A stretch of 5,128 nt of DNA, from the NCBI GenBank assembly GCA_017958015.1, contig JAGDDM010000243.1:1-5128 (forward strand). The letters run 5' to 3'. The notes beneath the pieces were generated by a model. The model did not search any database and had not been told where the DNA came from. It saw only the letters and a list, made by a program, of their open reading frames with translations. The position numbers and the translations under genes were made by a program. Below, in pieces: positions 1 through 5,128 of this stretch (positions within the stretch are counted from its first letter, which is position 1; each line of letters begins with the position of its first letter). This stretch comes from Abditibacteriota bacterium. Lineage in GTDB: Bacteria; Armatimonadota; UBA5829.

Positions 1-2
1 CG

Positions 3-149
3 GTTAATCTCTCCGGTCTCACCAACGAGCAGCGTAACACGGTGCGCAAAGTGGTTCTCGACTACAGCGACCTGAACAAAACCGTGGCCGAAGCTCTTTC
101 CAAGACAATCGCCCAAAACGAAAAACAACGGAACTCGAAATTCCGTTGA
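3..149 (+). CDS. C-terminal end of an unrecognised protein (partial, runs off the left edge)
   Basis: The frame beginning at base 3 stays open for 48 codons and ends with TGA at 147-149; its start lies outside the window. Of the other two plus frames, one has a stop at base 5 and the other one at about base 75. The visible tail opens with VNLSGLTNEQRNTVRKVVLD and ends with NEKQRNSKFR. It is hydrophilic, rich in Lys, Asn, Gln and Glu, and probably helical, with no membrane segment and no motif I recognise. A strong terminator starts immediately after the stop (150-180) and its T-tract is on the plus side, which supports a real plus-strand gene ending here. The gene is convergent with the thioesterase gene to its right. 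Function cannot be assigned from 48 residues. Confidence 0.7.
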   Translation, partial: VNLSGLTNEQRNTVRKVVLDYSDLNKTVAEALSKTIAQNEKQRNSKFR

Positions 150-180
150 CCCTCTTCAAGAAGAAGAGGGATTTTTTTTT
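150..180 (+). terminator. Rho-independent terminator of the upstream plus-strand gene
   Basis: A perfect 8-bp stem, CCCTCTTC (150-157) with GAAGAGGG (163-170), encloses the 5-base loop AAGAA and is followed by A and nine T (172-180). The stem begins directly after the TGA at 147-149. There is no matching A-run on the left side, so it works in the plus direction only. Confidence 0.92.
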
Positions 181-191
181 GACTCACTCAC

Positions 192-230
192 AAAAACAGA
201 CGGACGCCGGAGCGTCCGCCTGTTTTTTTT
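192..230. terminator. Bidirectional terminator between convergent genes
   Basis: The inner stem CGGACGC (201-207) pairs with GCGTCCG (212-218) around a 4-base loop, CGGA. After one A/C mismatch (200 versus 219) the stem continues as CAG (197-199) with CTG (220-222), and A5 (192-196) faces the T8 run (223-230). Read on either strand the hairpin is followed by a T-run. It can therefore end the thioesterase transcript, whose stop codon is at 237-239, and act as a second stop for plus-strand transcription. Confidence 0.92.
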
Positions 231-236
231 ATGTCT

Positions 237-632
237 TTATTTCACCCGCATGCCGGTGACGGTGACGAGGGCGACTCGGTTGCCCAGGTCGTCGGTAACG
301 TGGACCAGGAAGGTGCAGGTGGTTTTACCGTACTTAATTTTCTCCGACTCGGCAAAAAGTTTGGTTCCCCGCACGGGGCCCAGGTAGCAAATCTCGCTGG
401 TGAGGGAGACGGTGAGTTTCTCCGGTGTATTGGAGGCCACGGCGAAGGTGAAGTCGGCCAGGGTGAATATGGCCCCGCCCATGACTCTGCCGGCTGCGTT
501 AAGATGTTTGGGCTCGATGGTGATGGAGCACTTTGCGTAGTCCTCCCCCACCGCCTCGATGACGCAGGATGCCGCTTCGGTGGCGAATCGGTCTTTTTCG
601 AAGTATTCGTTTGCTTCCGCGACGGTGTTCAC
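237..632 (-). CDS. PaaI-type hotdog-fold acyl-CoA thioesterase
   Basis: The product is 131 residues, the usual size of a single hotdog domain, and is cytosolic with no signal peptide. Members of the PaaI/4HBT-like family hydrolyse acyl-CoA thioesters, normally as tetramers. The family signature lies at residues 43-60: H43, N45, G48, M51-G52-G53, then the hotdog helix with D60, the expected catalytic acid. The canonical His of the H-G-G turn is replaced by Met51 here. A central strand region (about 73-110) and a C-terminal strand ending VTVTGMRVK complete the fold. The start is GTG at 630-632, one base after the tyrS stop, with AGGAG (639-643) six bases upstream and inside the end of tyrS. No other in-frame start precedes the conserved core. 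Expression should therefore be coupled to tyrS. The gene ends at the bidirectional terminator (192-230). Family is confident; the substrate is unknown. Confidence 0.88.
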   Translation of the reverse strand: MNTVAEANEYFEKDRFATEAASCVIEAVGEDYAKCSITIEPKHLNAAGRVMGGAIFTLADFTFAVASNTPEKLTVSLTSEICYLGPVRGTKLFAESEKIKYGKTTCTFLVHVTDDLGNRVALVTVTGMRVK

Positions 633-633
633 G

Positions 634-1890
634 TCAGTCTCCTATCCGCACCACGGCGTAGCTCTTCTTGCCCCGCCGCAGGAGCATAATCTTGCCGCCG
701 ATGAAGTCCTTGGCGGAGGGCTGATAATCGATATCGCTGACCCGTTCGTTGTTGATATACACGCCGCCTGCGGGAATCTGCCGCCGTGCTTCCGACTTGG
801 AGGCCAGGAGCTTGGACTCGGCGCAGAGGGTCATTATGCCCGGCACGTCGTCAACGGAGCCGTAGGAGATGGCCGGAGCGGACTCAACCGCCTGAAGAAG
901 GGTCTTGAGGTCCACTTCCCGAAGGTCGGAGCCTCCGAAAAGGGCCTTGCTGGCGGCCACCACGTTGTCCGCGTCCGCCTTGGAGTGGACGATTTCCGTC
1001 ATGGCGTAGGCCAGCGCCTGCTGAGCCTCTCTCCGCTCGGGAGCGGTCTCCACCTTATTTGCCAGCTCGGCGATTTCGTCCAGGGTGAGGAAGGTGAAGT
1101 TAAGAAGATATCTGATTACGTCCCTGTCGTCGGAGTTGACGAAGTACTGATACAGGGCGTAGGGAGAAGTCATTTCCGGGTCAAGCCAAACGGCGTTGCC
1201 TTCGCTCTTGCCGAACTTCACGCCCGCGGCGGTGGTGACGAGGGGGAAGGTGATAACGTTCAGCTGCTTGCCGCTGCGGCGTCTGGTGAACTCCATACCG
1301 CCGGTCATGTTGCCCCACTGGTCGGCGCCGCCAACCTGCATGGCGCAGTCGTAGTTCTCGCTGAGGTAGTAGAAATCGGAGGACTGGAGCAGCTGGTAGC
1401 TGAACTCGGTGTAGGAGATGCCGCCGTCTTCTCTGCCGATGCGGCTCTTGACGCTGTCTTTGGCCATCATGGCGGTGACGCTGAAGTACTTGCCGATGTC
1501 CCGCAGGAACTCGATGGCGCTGACTTTGCCGAACCAGTCGTAGTTGTTGAGAACCTTTATCTCGTAGTCTCCGGCGATGCGCTCGATCTGGCCGCGGATG
1601 CTCTCCACGTAGCCCCGAACGGTCTCTTCGGTGTTGAGGACGCGCTCGCTCTTTCTGCCGCTGGGGTCGCCGATGAGGCCGGTGGCGCCGCCCACCAAGG
1701 CGATGGGCTTGTGGCCGGCTTTGGCGAGGCGGATAAGCGACAGCAGGGGCAGAAGGTGCCCCACGTGGAGGGAGGGACCGGTGGGATCGAAACCGGCGTA
1801 CATAACCGTGGGCTTTGCCAACGCTTCCGCCGCGCCCTCGGTCTCCTGAAAGATAAGTTTTCTTGCTTTGAGTTCTTCGTATATATTCAT
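634..1890 (-). CDS. tyrS: Tyrosyl-tRNA synthetase (TyrRS, class I)
   Basis: The 418-residue cytosolic enzyme activates tyrosine with ATP and transfers it to tRNA-Tyr; length is normal for bacterial TyrRS. The Rossmann catalytic domain carries YAGFDPTGPSLHVGH (31-45), with Y31 and D35 at the tyrosine pocket and HVGH (42-45) as the HIGH motif. GDPSG follows at 74-78. Y165, Q169 and D172 in the SYQLLQSSD stretch match tyrosine-binding residues, then GGADQWGN (187-194) and KFGKS (225-229), the KMSKS-equivalent loop. An anticodon-recognition helical domain (about 245-340) and a C-terminal S4-type RNA-binding domain (about 352-413) complete the protein. The ATG start (1888-1890) has AGAGGA (1898-1903) seven bases upstream. 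A good sigma-70-type promoter lies at 1918-1946. The leader would be only about 20 nt, so there is no room for a T-box riboswitch. It is the first gene of an operon with the thioesterase. Confidence 0.97.
   Translation of the reverse strand: MNIYEELKARKLIFQETEGAAEALAKPTVMYAGFDPTGPSLHVGHLLPLLSLIRLAKAGHKPIALVGGATGLIGDPSGRKSERVLNTEETVRGYVESIRGQIERIAGDYEIKVLNNYDWFGKVSAIEFLRDIGKYFSVTAMMAKDSVKSRIGREDGGISYTEFSYQLLQSSDFYYLSENYDCAMQVGGADQWGNMTGGMEFTRRRSGKQLNVITFPLVTTAAGVKFGKSEGNAVWLDPEMTSPYALYQYFVNSDDRDVIRYLLNFTFLTLDEIAELANKVETAPERREAQQALAYAMTEIVHSKADADNVVAASKALFGGSDLREVDLKTLLQAVESAPAISYGSVDDVPGIMTLCAESKLLASKSEARRQIPAGGVYINNERVSDIDYQPSAKDFIGGKIMLLRRGKKSYAVVRIGD
639..643 (-). promoter_or_regulatory. 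Shine-Dalgarno site that fixes the GTG start of the thioesterase
   Basis: AGGAG on the minus strand sits six bases before GTG (630-632). It lies within the last codons of tyrS, so a ribosome finishing tyrS passes over it; TGA and GTG are separated by one base. This supports GTG as the start and translational coupling. Confidence 0.75.
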
Positions 1891-1917
1891 AAAATTATCC
1901 TCTCGATATTTTACATT

Positions 1918-1946
1918 ATTATACCCTTTTTCCGCCCCGCTTGCAA
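1918..1946 (-). promoter_or_regulatory. Sigma-70-type promoter of tyrS
   Basis: On the minus strand, TTGCAA (1941-1946, 4 of 6 matches to TTGACA) is followed by exactly 17 bases and then TATAAT (1918-1923), a perfect -10. The start point would fall near 1911, giving a leader of about 20 nt that still contains the tyrS ribosome-binding site (1898-1903). The -35 hexamer is its own reverse complement and also fits a promoter in the opposite direction. Confidence 0.75.
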
Positions 1947-1969
1947 CCTTCGGCGATATGGGGTAAAAT
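1941..1969 (+). promoter_or_regulatory. Divergent promoter of the glycosyltransferase pair, sharing the tyrS -35 box
   Basis: On the plus strand the same TTGCAA (1941-1946) is followed by a 17-base spacer and TAAAAT (1964-1969, 5 of 6 matches to TATAAT). The predicted start point, about seven bases beyond the -10, coincides with the ATG at 1976. The mRNA would then be leaderless or nearly so. This is inferred from consensus matching only; the -35 is a 4-of-6 match. Confidence 0.5.
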
Positions 1970-1975
1970 TATTGT

Positions 1976-2887
1976 ATGAATAAATATAAAATCACGGTTT
2001 TGATTTGCACATGGAACAGAGCGGACGTCATCGGCCGCTGTTTCGACGCGTTGGAAAAGCAGACCCTGGGGACCGACAACTTCGAGGTCCTTATCATCGA
2101 CAACAACTCCACCGACAACACCGCCGCCCTTGTGAAGGAACGGGCGGAAAAGGGTCCTCTGCATATCCGCTACGTCCTCGAGGACCGTCAGGGACAGAGT
2201 TTCGCCCGAAACAGAGCCCTGGACGAAGCCCGAACGGAATACGCTCAGTTCCTTGACGACGACTGTCTGGCCCGGCCCGACTGCCTCGAGCTGATGTACA
2301 ACGCTCTGTCGGAAACCGGCGCGGACATCGTTTGCGGCAAAACAATCAACATCTACCCGGACACCATGCCGAAAATCATCGAGTACGGCATGCCCTACGT
2401 GTTCCCCACATACACCGGCAAGCGGCGGGTGATGCCCAACGCTCTGGGCACCACCGGCAACATGGGTCTCAAAGTCGCCTTCGCCCGCGGGATACGGTTC
2501 TCCAAAGAGCTGGGCTACGTGGGCAACAAGAAAGTGGGCGGCGAGGACACGGACTTCTGTCTCCGAGCGCGAGCCGCCGGCGGCGTGTTCGTGGTTGAGC
2601 CCTCCTCAATCTGCGACCACCTGATTCAGGCCCACCGCATAAACTTCCCTGACCGCTGGCGCACAAGCTACGCCTACGGCATCATGCGGGCGCGGATAGC
2701 CGTTAAGGAACGGAAGATGAGCGCCCCCAAACGCCTCGCCATGTTCGCTTTCCTGGCGGTGACGGCGGCGATTCAGGCGCCCTTCGTGCTTGTTTCCTTC
2801 CTTGTTCCCCACTACGCCCTGCGGAGCTTCCTGCGCTTTGCCCGCTACTGCGGCAGGGCCCACGGATTTTTGAAACCGGAAGATTGA
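1976..2887 (+). CDS. Family 2 glycosyltransferase with a C-terminal membrane segment
   Basis: This 303-residue protein has a GT-A fold typical of CAZy family GT2, which transfers a sugar from a nucleotide-sugar donor. The first strand starts at once (KITVLICTWNRADVIGRC, 5-22). The UDP/NDP-binding segment DNNSTDNT is at 42-49, RQGQSFARNRALDEA at 71-85, and the metal-binding D-x-D region, FLDDD, at 92-96. GGEDTDFCLRA (188-198) supplies the acidic residues expected at the acceptor or catalytic-base site. Near the C-terminus, residues about 254-279 are strongly hydrophobic and flanked by basic residues, suggesting membrane anchoring at the cytosolic face. The ATG is the only plausible start: an in-frame TAA lies at 1964-1966 and the fold begins at residue 5. 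No proper Shine-Dalgarno precedes it; the nearest G-run (1960-1963) is 12 bases away. It forms an operon with the next gene. Family is sure; sugar and acceptor are not known. Confidence 0.92.
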   Translation: MNKYKITVLICTWNRADVIGRCFDALEKQTLGTDNFEVLIIDNNSTDNTAALVKERAEKGPLHIRYVLEDRQGQSFARNRALDEARTEYAQFLDDDCLARPDCLELMYNALSETGADIVCGKTINIYPDTMPKIIEYGMPYVFPTYTGKRRVMPNALGTTGNMGLKVAFARGIRFSKELGYVGNKKVGGEDTDFCLRARAAGGVFVVEPSSICDHLIQAHRINFPDRWRTSYAYGIMRARIAVKERKMSAPKRLAMFAFLAVTAAIQAPFVLVSFLVPHYALRSFLRFARYCGRAHGFLKPED

Positions 2888-2897
2888 AAGGATTGAA

Positions 2898-4367
2898 ATG
2901 AAAAAGCGTGATGTTTTGATATACGCCCTCATCGCCCTCGTGGGGCTTATTGTGGGCCTGAAGTACGCGGCAGCCACCGCCATCCAGCGCCACGAGTACG
3001 CCACCATGGGCATGTGTCTCAGGGGCTTCTCCTACGGCGAAATGATTCGCTGCGTCATCACCGACGACCGCTGCCCCGTTCTCTACCACACAATGCTCTT
3101 CGGACTCATGAAAGTAGCCTCCGGAAACATATTCGTTCTGCGGCTCATCTCCGTCATATTCGCCGCCGTCGGCGTGTTCTTCGCCGGACTCCTTGGGGGC
3201 AGGCTCAGAAACCTCACCGCCGGCGTCATGCTGGCGTCTCTCACCATCGTTTTCACCTGCGCCAGAACATACGGCATCGACGTGCGGGTCTACGCCCTGC
3301 TCACCACCCTCTCTATCATCGCGCTGTACATGTACACCCTGCGGTGGGAGAATATGGGCAAGGAGAGTTTGCGTAATCAGGCGTGGATGGGCATCGTTTT
3401 CGGACTTCTGGCCAACACCCACTACACCGGTATCGTCCTCATCGCCGCACTGTTCATCGCCGACGTTGTCCTCATAGCCGTGAAACGGAGCCGCCCCGGG
3501 GCGTTGTGGTCCTATATCATCTGCTTTGTGATGTTCATTCCCTGGGCAATCTGCGGCGTCCTCATGCCCATTCTGAACAAAAGCGCCTTCCTGGTGAACT
3601 CCGCGGCGGAGGGAGCCGTGCGCACCCGAAGCATCGCCAAAGTGTGGTACAAAGACAAGTGGCTGGATATGCGCATCACAAGAATGATTATACTTGCCGG
3701 CTTTGCTTGGCTGGGCTTCGTCCTCAGAGACATCATGAAAAAACGGAGCGTGGGTCCCCGGGGCGTTTTTATATTCCTCTTTGTGTTCTTCGTTGTGTTC
3801 GTGGAGTTCTACACCCGAAGGCCCCAGTCCAACCTGGGAATCCGCTTCTTCTGCCCGATTTTCGCCGTCGCGTTCCTCGCCTGCGCCGAAGCCGGCGACA
3901 GAATCATCCGGGGAATATTCAAAAACCGGGTTGTCGCGGGCGTCCTCACCGGTCCGGTGTGCCTTTTCTACCTGGGCTTCTTCATGCCCAGAGTCATGTT
4001 CATCGCAAGAGACGACGCCTACGACATCACCGCGGCGGGCAAGGCGCTGGCGGCGGAGCGGGACATCGAAAACGACGACGTGCTGGTCTACAACGCCCAC
4101 AGATTCCTGGGCGCCGACGCCTATATTCGGGGCTGGAAGGACTACTACCTTAGCAAGCGGCCCAAGGTTAAGGTGGCCGCCGCCGAGGAGGACGCGGACC
4201 TTACCGGCATAAACAAGGTGTACCTCGTCCGCTCCGAACTCCTGCGGCCCGACGACAAGGTGATGACAACCGAGGCTAACATCGCCAAGGACTTCACCCT
4301 CACCGAAACCCGGCCTCTGCCCTACGACTCGAAAAACAATCGGATAGAAGTTTATATGAGAAAATAA
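2898..4367 (+). CDS. Polytopic GT-C-type membrane glycosyltransferase (GT39/GT83/ArnT-like)
   Basis: The protein has 489 residues and about 11-12 predicted membrane helices in residues 6-368 (for example 6-26, 79-101, 132-148, 163-196, 203-225, 262-276, 289-306, 316-330, 344-368). A hydrophilic C-terminal domain (about 372-489) probably lies outside the cell membrane. After TM1 a long outer loop carries H32-E33 and DDRCPVLYH (56-64). These sit where GT-C enzymes have an acidic pair and a D-x-H-P-P-L-Y-Y motif. LRLISVIFAAVG (81-92) and GIDVRVYALLTTL (126-138) match the next conserved blocks, with R130 equal to the Arg of the usual R-x-Y-A-L. Such enzymes move a sugar from a polyprenyl-phosphate donor to a protein or lipid. 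ATG follows AAAGGA (2887-2892) by five bases and the GT2 stop by ten, so the two genes are co-transcribed. GT-C fold is confident; the exact family and substrate are not. Confidence 0.85.
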   Translation: MKKRDVLIYALIALVGLIVGLKYAAATAIQRHEYATMGMCLRGFSYGEMIRCVITDDRCPVLYHTMLFGLMKVASGNIFVLRLISVIFAAVGVFFAGLLGGRLRNLTAGVMLASLTIVFTCARTYGIDVRVYALLTTLSIIALYMYTLRWENMGKESLRNQAWMGIVFGLLANTHYTGIVLIAALFIADVVLIAVKRSRPGALWSYIICFVMFIPWAICGVLMPILNKSAFLVNSAAEGAVRTRSIAKVWYKDKWLDMRITRMIILAGFAWLGFVLRDIMKKRSVGPRGVFIFLFVFFVVFVEFYTRRPQSNLGIRFFCPIFAVAFLACAEAGDRIIRGIFKNRVVAGVLTGPVCLFYLGFFMPRVMFIARDDAYDITAAGKALAAERDIENDDVLVYNAHRFLGADAYIRGWKDYYLSKRPKVKVAAAEEDADLTGINKVYLVRSELLRPDDKVMTTEANIAKDFTLTETRPLPYDSKNNRIEVYMRK

Positions 4368-4384
4368 GGTTTCGGCCATCGGTT

Positions 4385-4428
4385 AAAAGAACAGGCGCGC
4401 TCCCCGCGGGGAACGCGCCTGATGTTTT
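4385..4428. terminator. Bidirectional terminator between the GT-C gene and the acetyltransferase gene
   Basis: CAGGCGCG (4392-4399) pairs with CGCGCCTG (4414-4421). After a C/A mismatch the stem continues TCCCC (4401-4405) with GGGGA (4408-4412), the innermost pair probably opening to form a loop. A short T4 (4425-4428) follows on the plus side and an A-rich run (4385-4391, AAAAGAA) flanks the left, giving a T-rich tail on the minus strand. The T-runs are short, but the stem is very GC-rich. It lies between two convergent stop codons (4365-4367 and 4437-4439). Confidence 0.85.
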
Positions 4429-4436
4429 GATTCGAG

Positions 4437-5066
4437 CTATCCGAACAACTGTCCGGGGAGTTTCAGCTTTTCCTTGGGAGGAAAGCCTTTGTCGAACTCC
4501 CGAACGTCGGAGTCCTCCGCGTAATAGCCCTTGGGGGTGCGGTAGACTCCGGTAACGCCGGAAAGGTATCCCGGAATCAGCTCTTTGCAGAGGAAGAAGG
4601 AAGTGTCCGCGTCCCGGGGCATGTCGTTGTACCGAATGCCGAAATCCCGGGCACAACCGAAGCCGCTCTTGCCGTAGAAGTCGATGTTGCCCTCAAAGAG
4701 CACGGCGCCGAAGCCCATGCCGGCGGCCTTTTCGAGACTGTAATCGAGCAAAAACTTGCCGTAGCCCTTGCGTTGCAGAGCCGGGGTGACGCAGATGGGC
4801 CCCATGGTGAGCACGGGTACCTCGCCGCCGCCGTCCCGGTCAATGCGGGTTCTCATGAACATGTTCTGTCCGATGATAACCCCGTCACGCTCCATGACGA
4901 AGTCAAGCTCCCCCACGAACGCGGGGTCGTCCCGAAGCACGTGAATCACGTAGTGCTCAAGGCAGCCCGGGCGGTAAACGTTCCAAAAAGACTCCCGAAC
5001 AAGGTTCTCCACCTGCCGGTAGTCGTCTTTCTTCTCCTCGCGAATGATGATGTCATTTTTATTCAT
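4437..5066 (-). CDS. GNAT-family N-acetyltransferase, YhbS-like (COG3153 type)
   Basis: The 209-residue cytosolic protein would transfer an acetyl group from acetyl-CoA to an amine; the acceptor is unknown. The N-terminal strand and helix (IIIREEKKDDYRQVENLVRE, 6-25) are typical of GNAT enzymes. Motif A runs from MGPICVTPALQRKGYGKFLL (88-107), with the acetyl-CoA pyrophosphate loop at Q98-R99-K100-G101-Y102-G103. Motif B ends in FYGKSGF (130-136). Residues about 140-209 form a C-terminal extension, making the protein longer than the 167-residue E. coli YhbS; this extended form with a PGYLSG-type segment (165-170) is, from general knowledge, common in related anaerobe proteins. The ATG (5064-5066) has GGGAG (5075-5079) eight bases upstream. 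The gene converges on the glycosyltransferase pair and ends in TAG, with the shared terminator beyond. No convincing -10/-35 pair is visible before it. Confidence 0.9.
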   Translation of the reverse strand: MNKNDIIIREEKKDDYRQVENLVRESFWNVYRPGCLEHYVIHVLRDDPAFVGELDFVMERDGVIIGQNMFMRTRIDRDGGGEVPVLTMGPICVTPALQRKGYGKFLLDYSLEKAAGMGFGAVLFEGNIDFYGKSGFGCARDFGIRYNDMPRDADTSFFLCKELIPGYLSGVTGVYRTPKGYYAEDSDVREFDKGFPPKEKLKLPGQLFG

Positions 5067-5128
5067 TGTTTTTTCTCCCGAAAATTGTTGACGTCAATTG
5101 CCTGAGGCGGGAGATTCGATCGCGTCAA
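5067..5128 (-). other. Upstream region of the acetyltransferase gene: RBS, TTGACGTCAA palindrome and possible tail of a preceding gene
   Basis: The minus strand holds GGGAG (5075-5079), the acetyltransferase ribosome-binding site, and a perfect 10-bp palindrome TTGACGTCAA (5088-5097). Two minus frames enter open from the window edge. One reads DAIESPASGN and stops with TGA at 5094-5096, leaving 27 bases before the acetyltransferase ATG. The other reads SNLPPQAIDVNNFREKKQ and stops with TGA at 5063-5065, overlapping the ATG as ATGA. Either could be the C-terminus of a co-transcribed upstream gene, or neither; the window is too short to decide. TTGACG at 5123-5128 could be a -35 box, but no matching -10 is visible. 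Confidence 0.3.

Noticed and set aside
231..689. A 152-residue plus-strand open frame starting right after the bidirectional terminator
   Set aside because: It is the antisense shadow of the thioesterase gene. It begins directly on the terminator T-run and has no ribosome-binding site.
1958..1966. ATG-GGG-TAA mini-ORF just before the GT2 gene
   Set aside because: It overlaps the predicted -10 box and lies upstream of the likely transcription start, so it would probably not be in the mRNA. A two-codon frame is easily due to chance.
1891..1975. Possible T-box or other riboswitch in front of tyrS
   Set aside because: The promoter leaves only about 20 nt of leader, and the whole gap is 85 bases and is taken up by the two promoters. 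No specifier-loop or antiterminator elements are present.
559..1983. A 474-residue open frame on the plus strand, antisense to tyrS
   Set aside because: It overlaps essentially all of tyrS, whose motifs are unmistakable, runs through the divergent promoter region, and has a Gly/Val/Ala/Asp-rich shadow composition.
2703..4379. A 558-residue open frame on the minus strand, antisense to the GT-C gene
   Set aside because: It lies opposite a clear membrane glycosyltransferase in a GC-rich region where antisense frames stay open through codon bias. Its translation is a low-complexity mix rich in His, Gly, Glu and Asp with no domain, and it crosses the operon junction and the GT2 end.
4368..4436. 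Small RNA gene in the hairpin region between the GT-C and acetyltransferase genes
   Set aside because: The structure is fully explained as a bidirectional terminator between convergent stops, and no promoter is visible.

Overview
The window is an ordinary chromosomal stretch of a moderately GC-rich bacterium. Genes are tightly packed, start codons are mostly preceded by Shine-Dalgarno sequences, and convergent genes are separated by classic hairpin-plus-T-tract terminators. Genus and phylum cannot be read from the sequence. The terminators, the YhbS-like acetyltransferase and the glycosyltransferase types would fit an anaerobic Clostridia-like or Synergistota-like lineage, but that is only an inference. 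There are no RNA genes, insertion sequences, CRISPR arrays or long repeats, and no gene-free stretch reaches 300 bases.

Layout, left to right. (1) The last 48 codons of an unrecognised plus-strand gene, followed by its own terminator (150-180). (2) A bidirectional terminator (192-230) separating it from a minus-strand operon. (3) That operon reads right to left: tyrS (tyrosyl-tRNA synthetase), then one base after its stop a GTG-started PaaI-type hotdog thioesterase. (4) An 85-bp divergent intergenic region holding promoters for both directions; the two appear to share one palindromic -35 hexamer, TTGCAA. (5) A plus-strand pair: a family-2 glycosyltransferase and, 10 bases later, a polytopic GT-C-type membrane glycosyltransferase. 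(6) A bidirectional terminator (4385-4428). (7) A minus-strand GNAT acetyltransferase of the YhbS type. (8) A 62-base right edge with the acetyltransferase ribosome-binding site, a TTGACGTCAA palindrome and perhaps the tail of a preceding minus-strand gene.

The minus operon serves translation (charging tRNA-Tyr) plus a housekeeping-type thioesterase. The plus pair is probably a small cell-envelope glycosylation module: the cytosolic GT2 enzyme would add a nucleotide-sugar to an acceptor or lipid carrier at the inner face, and the GT-C enzyme would transfer a sugar from a lipid-phosphate donor at the outer face. No complete undescribed system is evident. The most noteworthy signals are the divergent promoters sharing a -35 box, the likely leaderless mRNA of the GT2 gene, and departures from canonical active-site motifs in the thioesterase and the GT-C protein.
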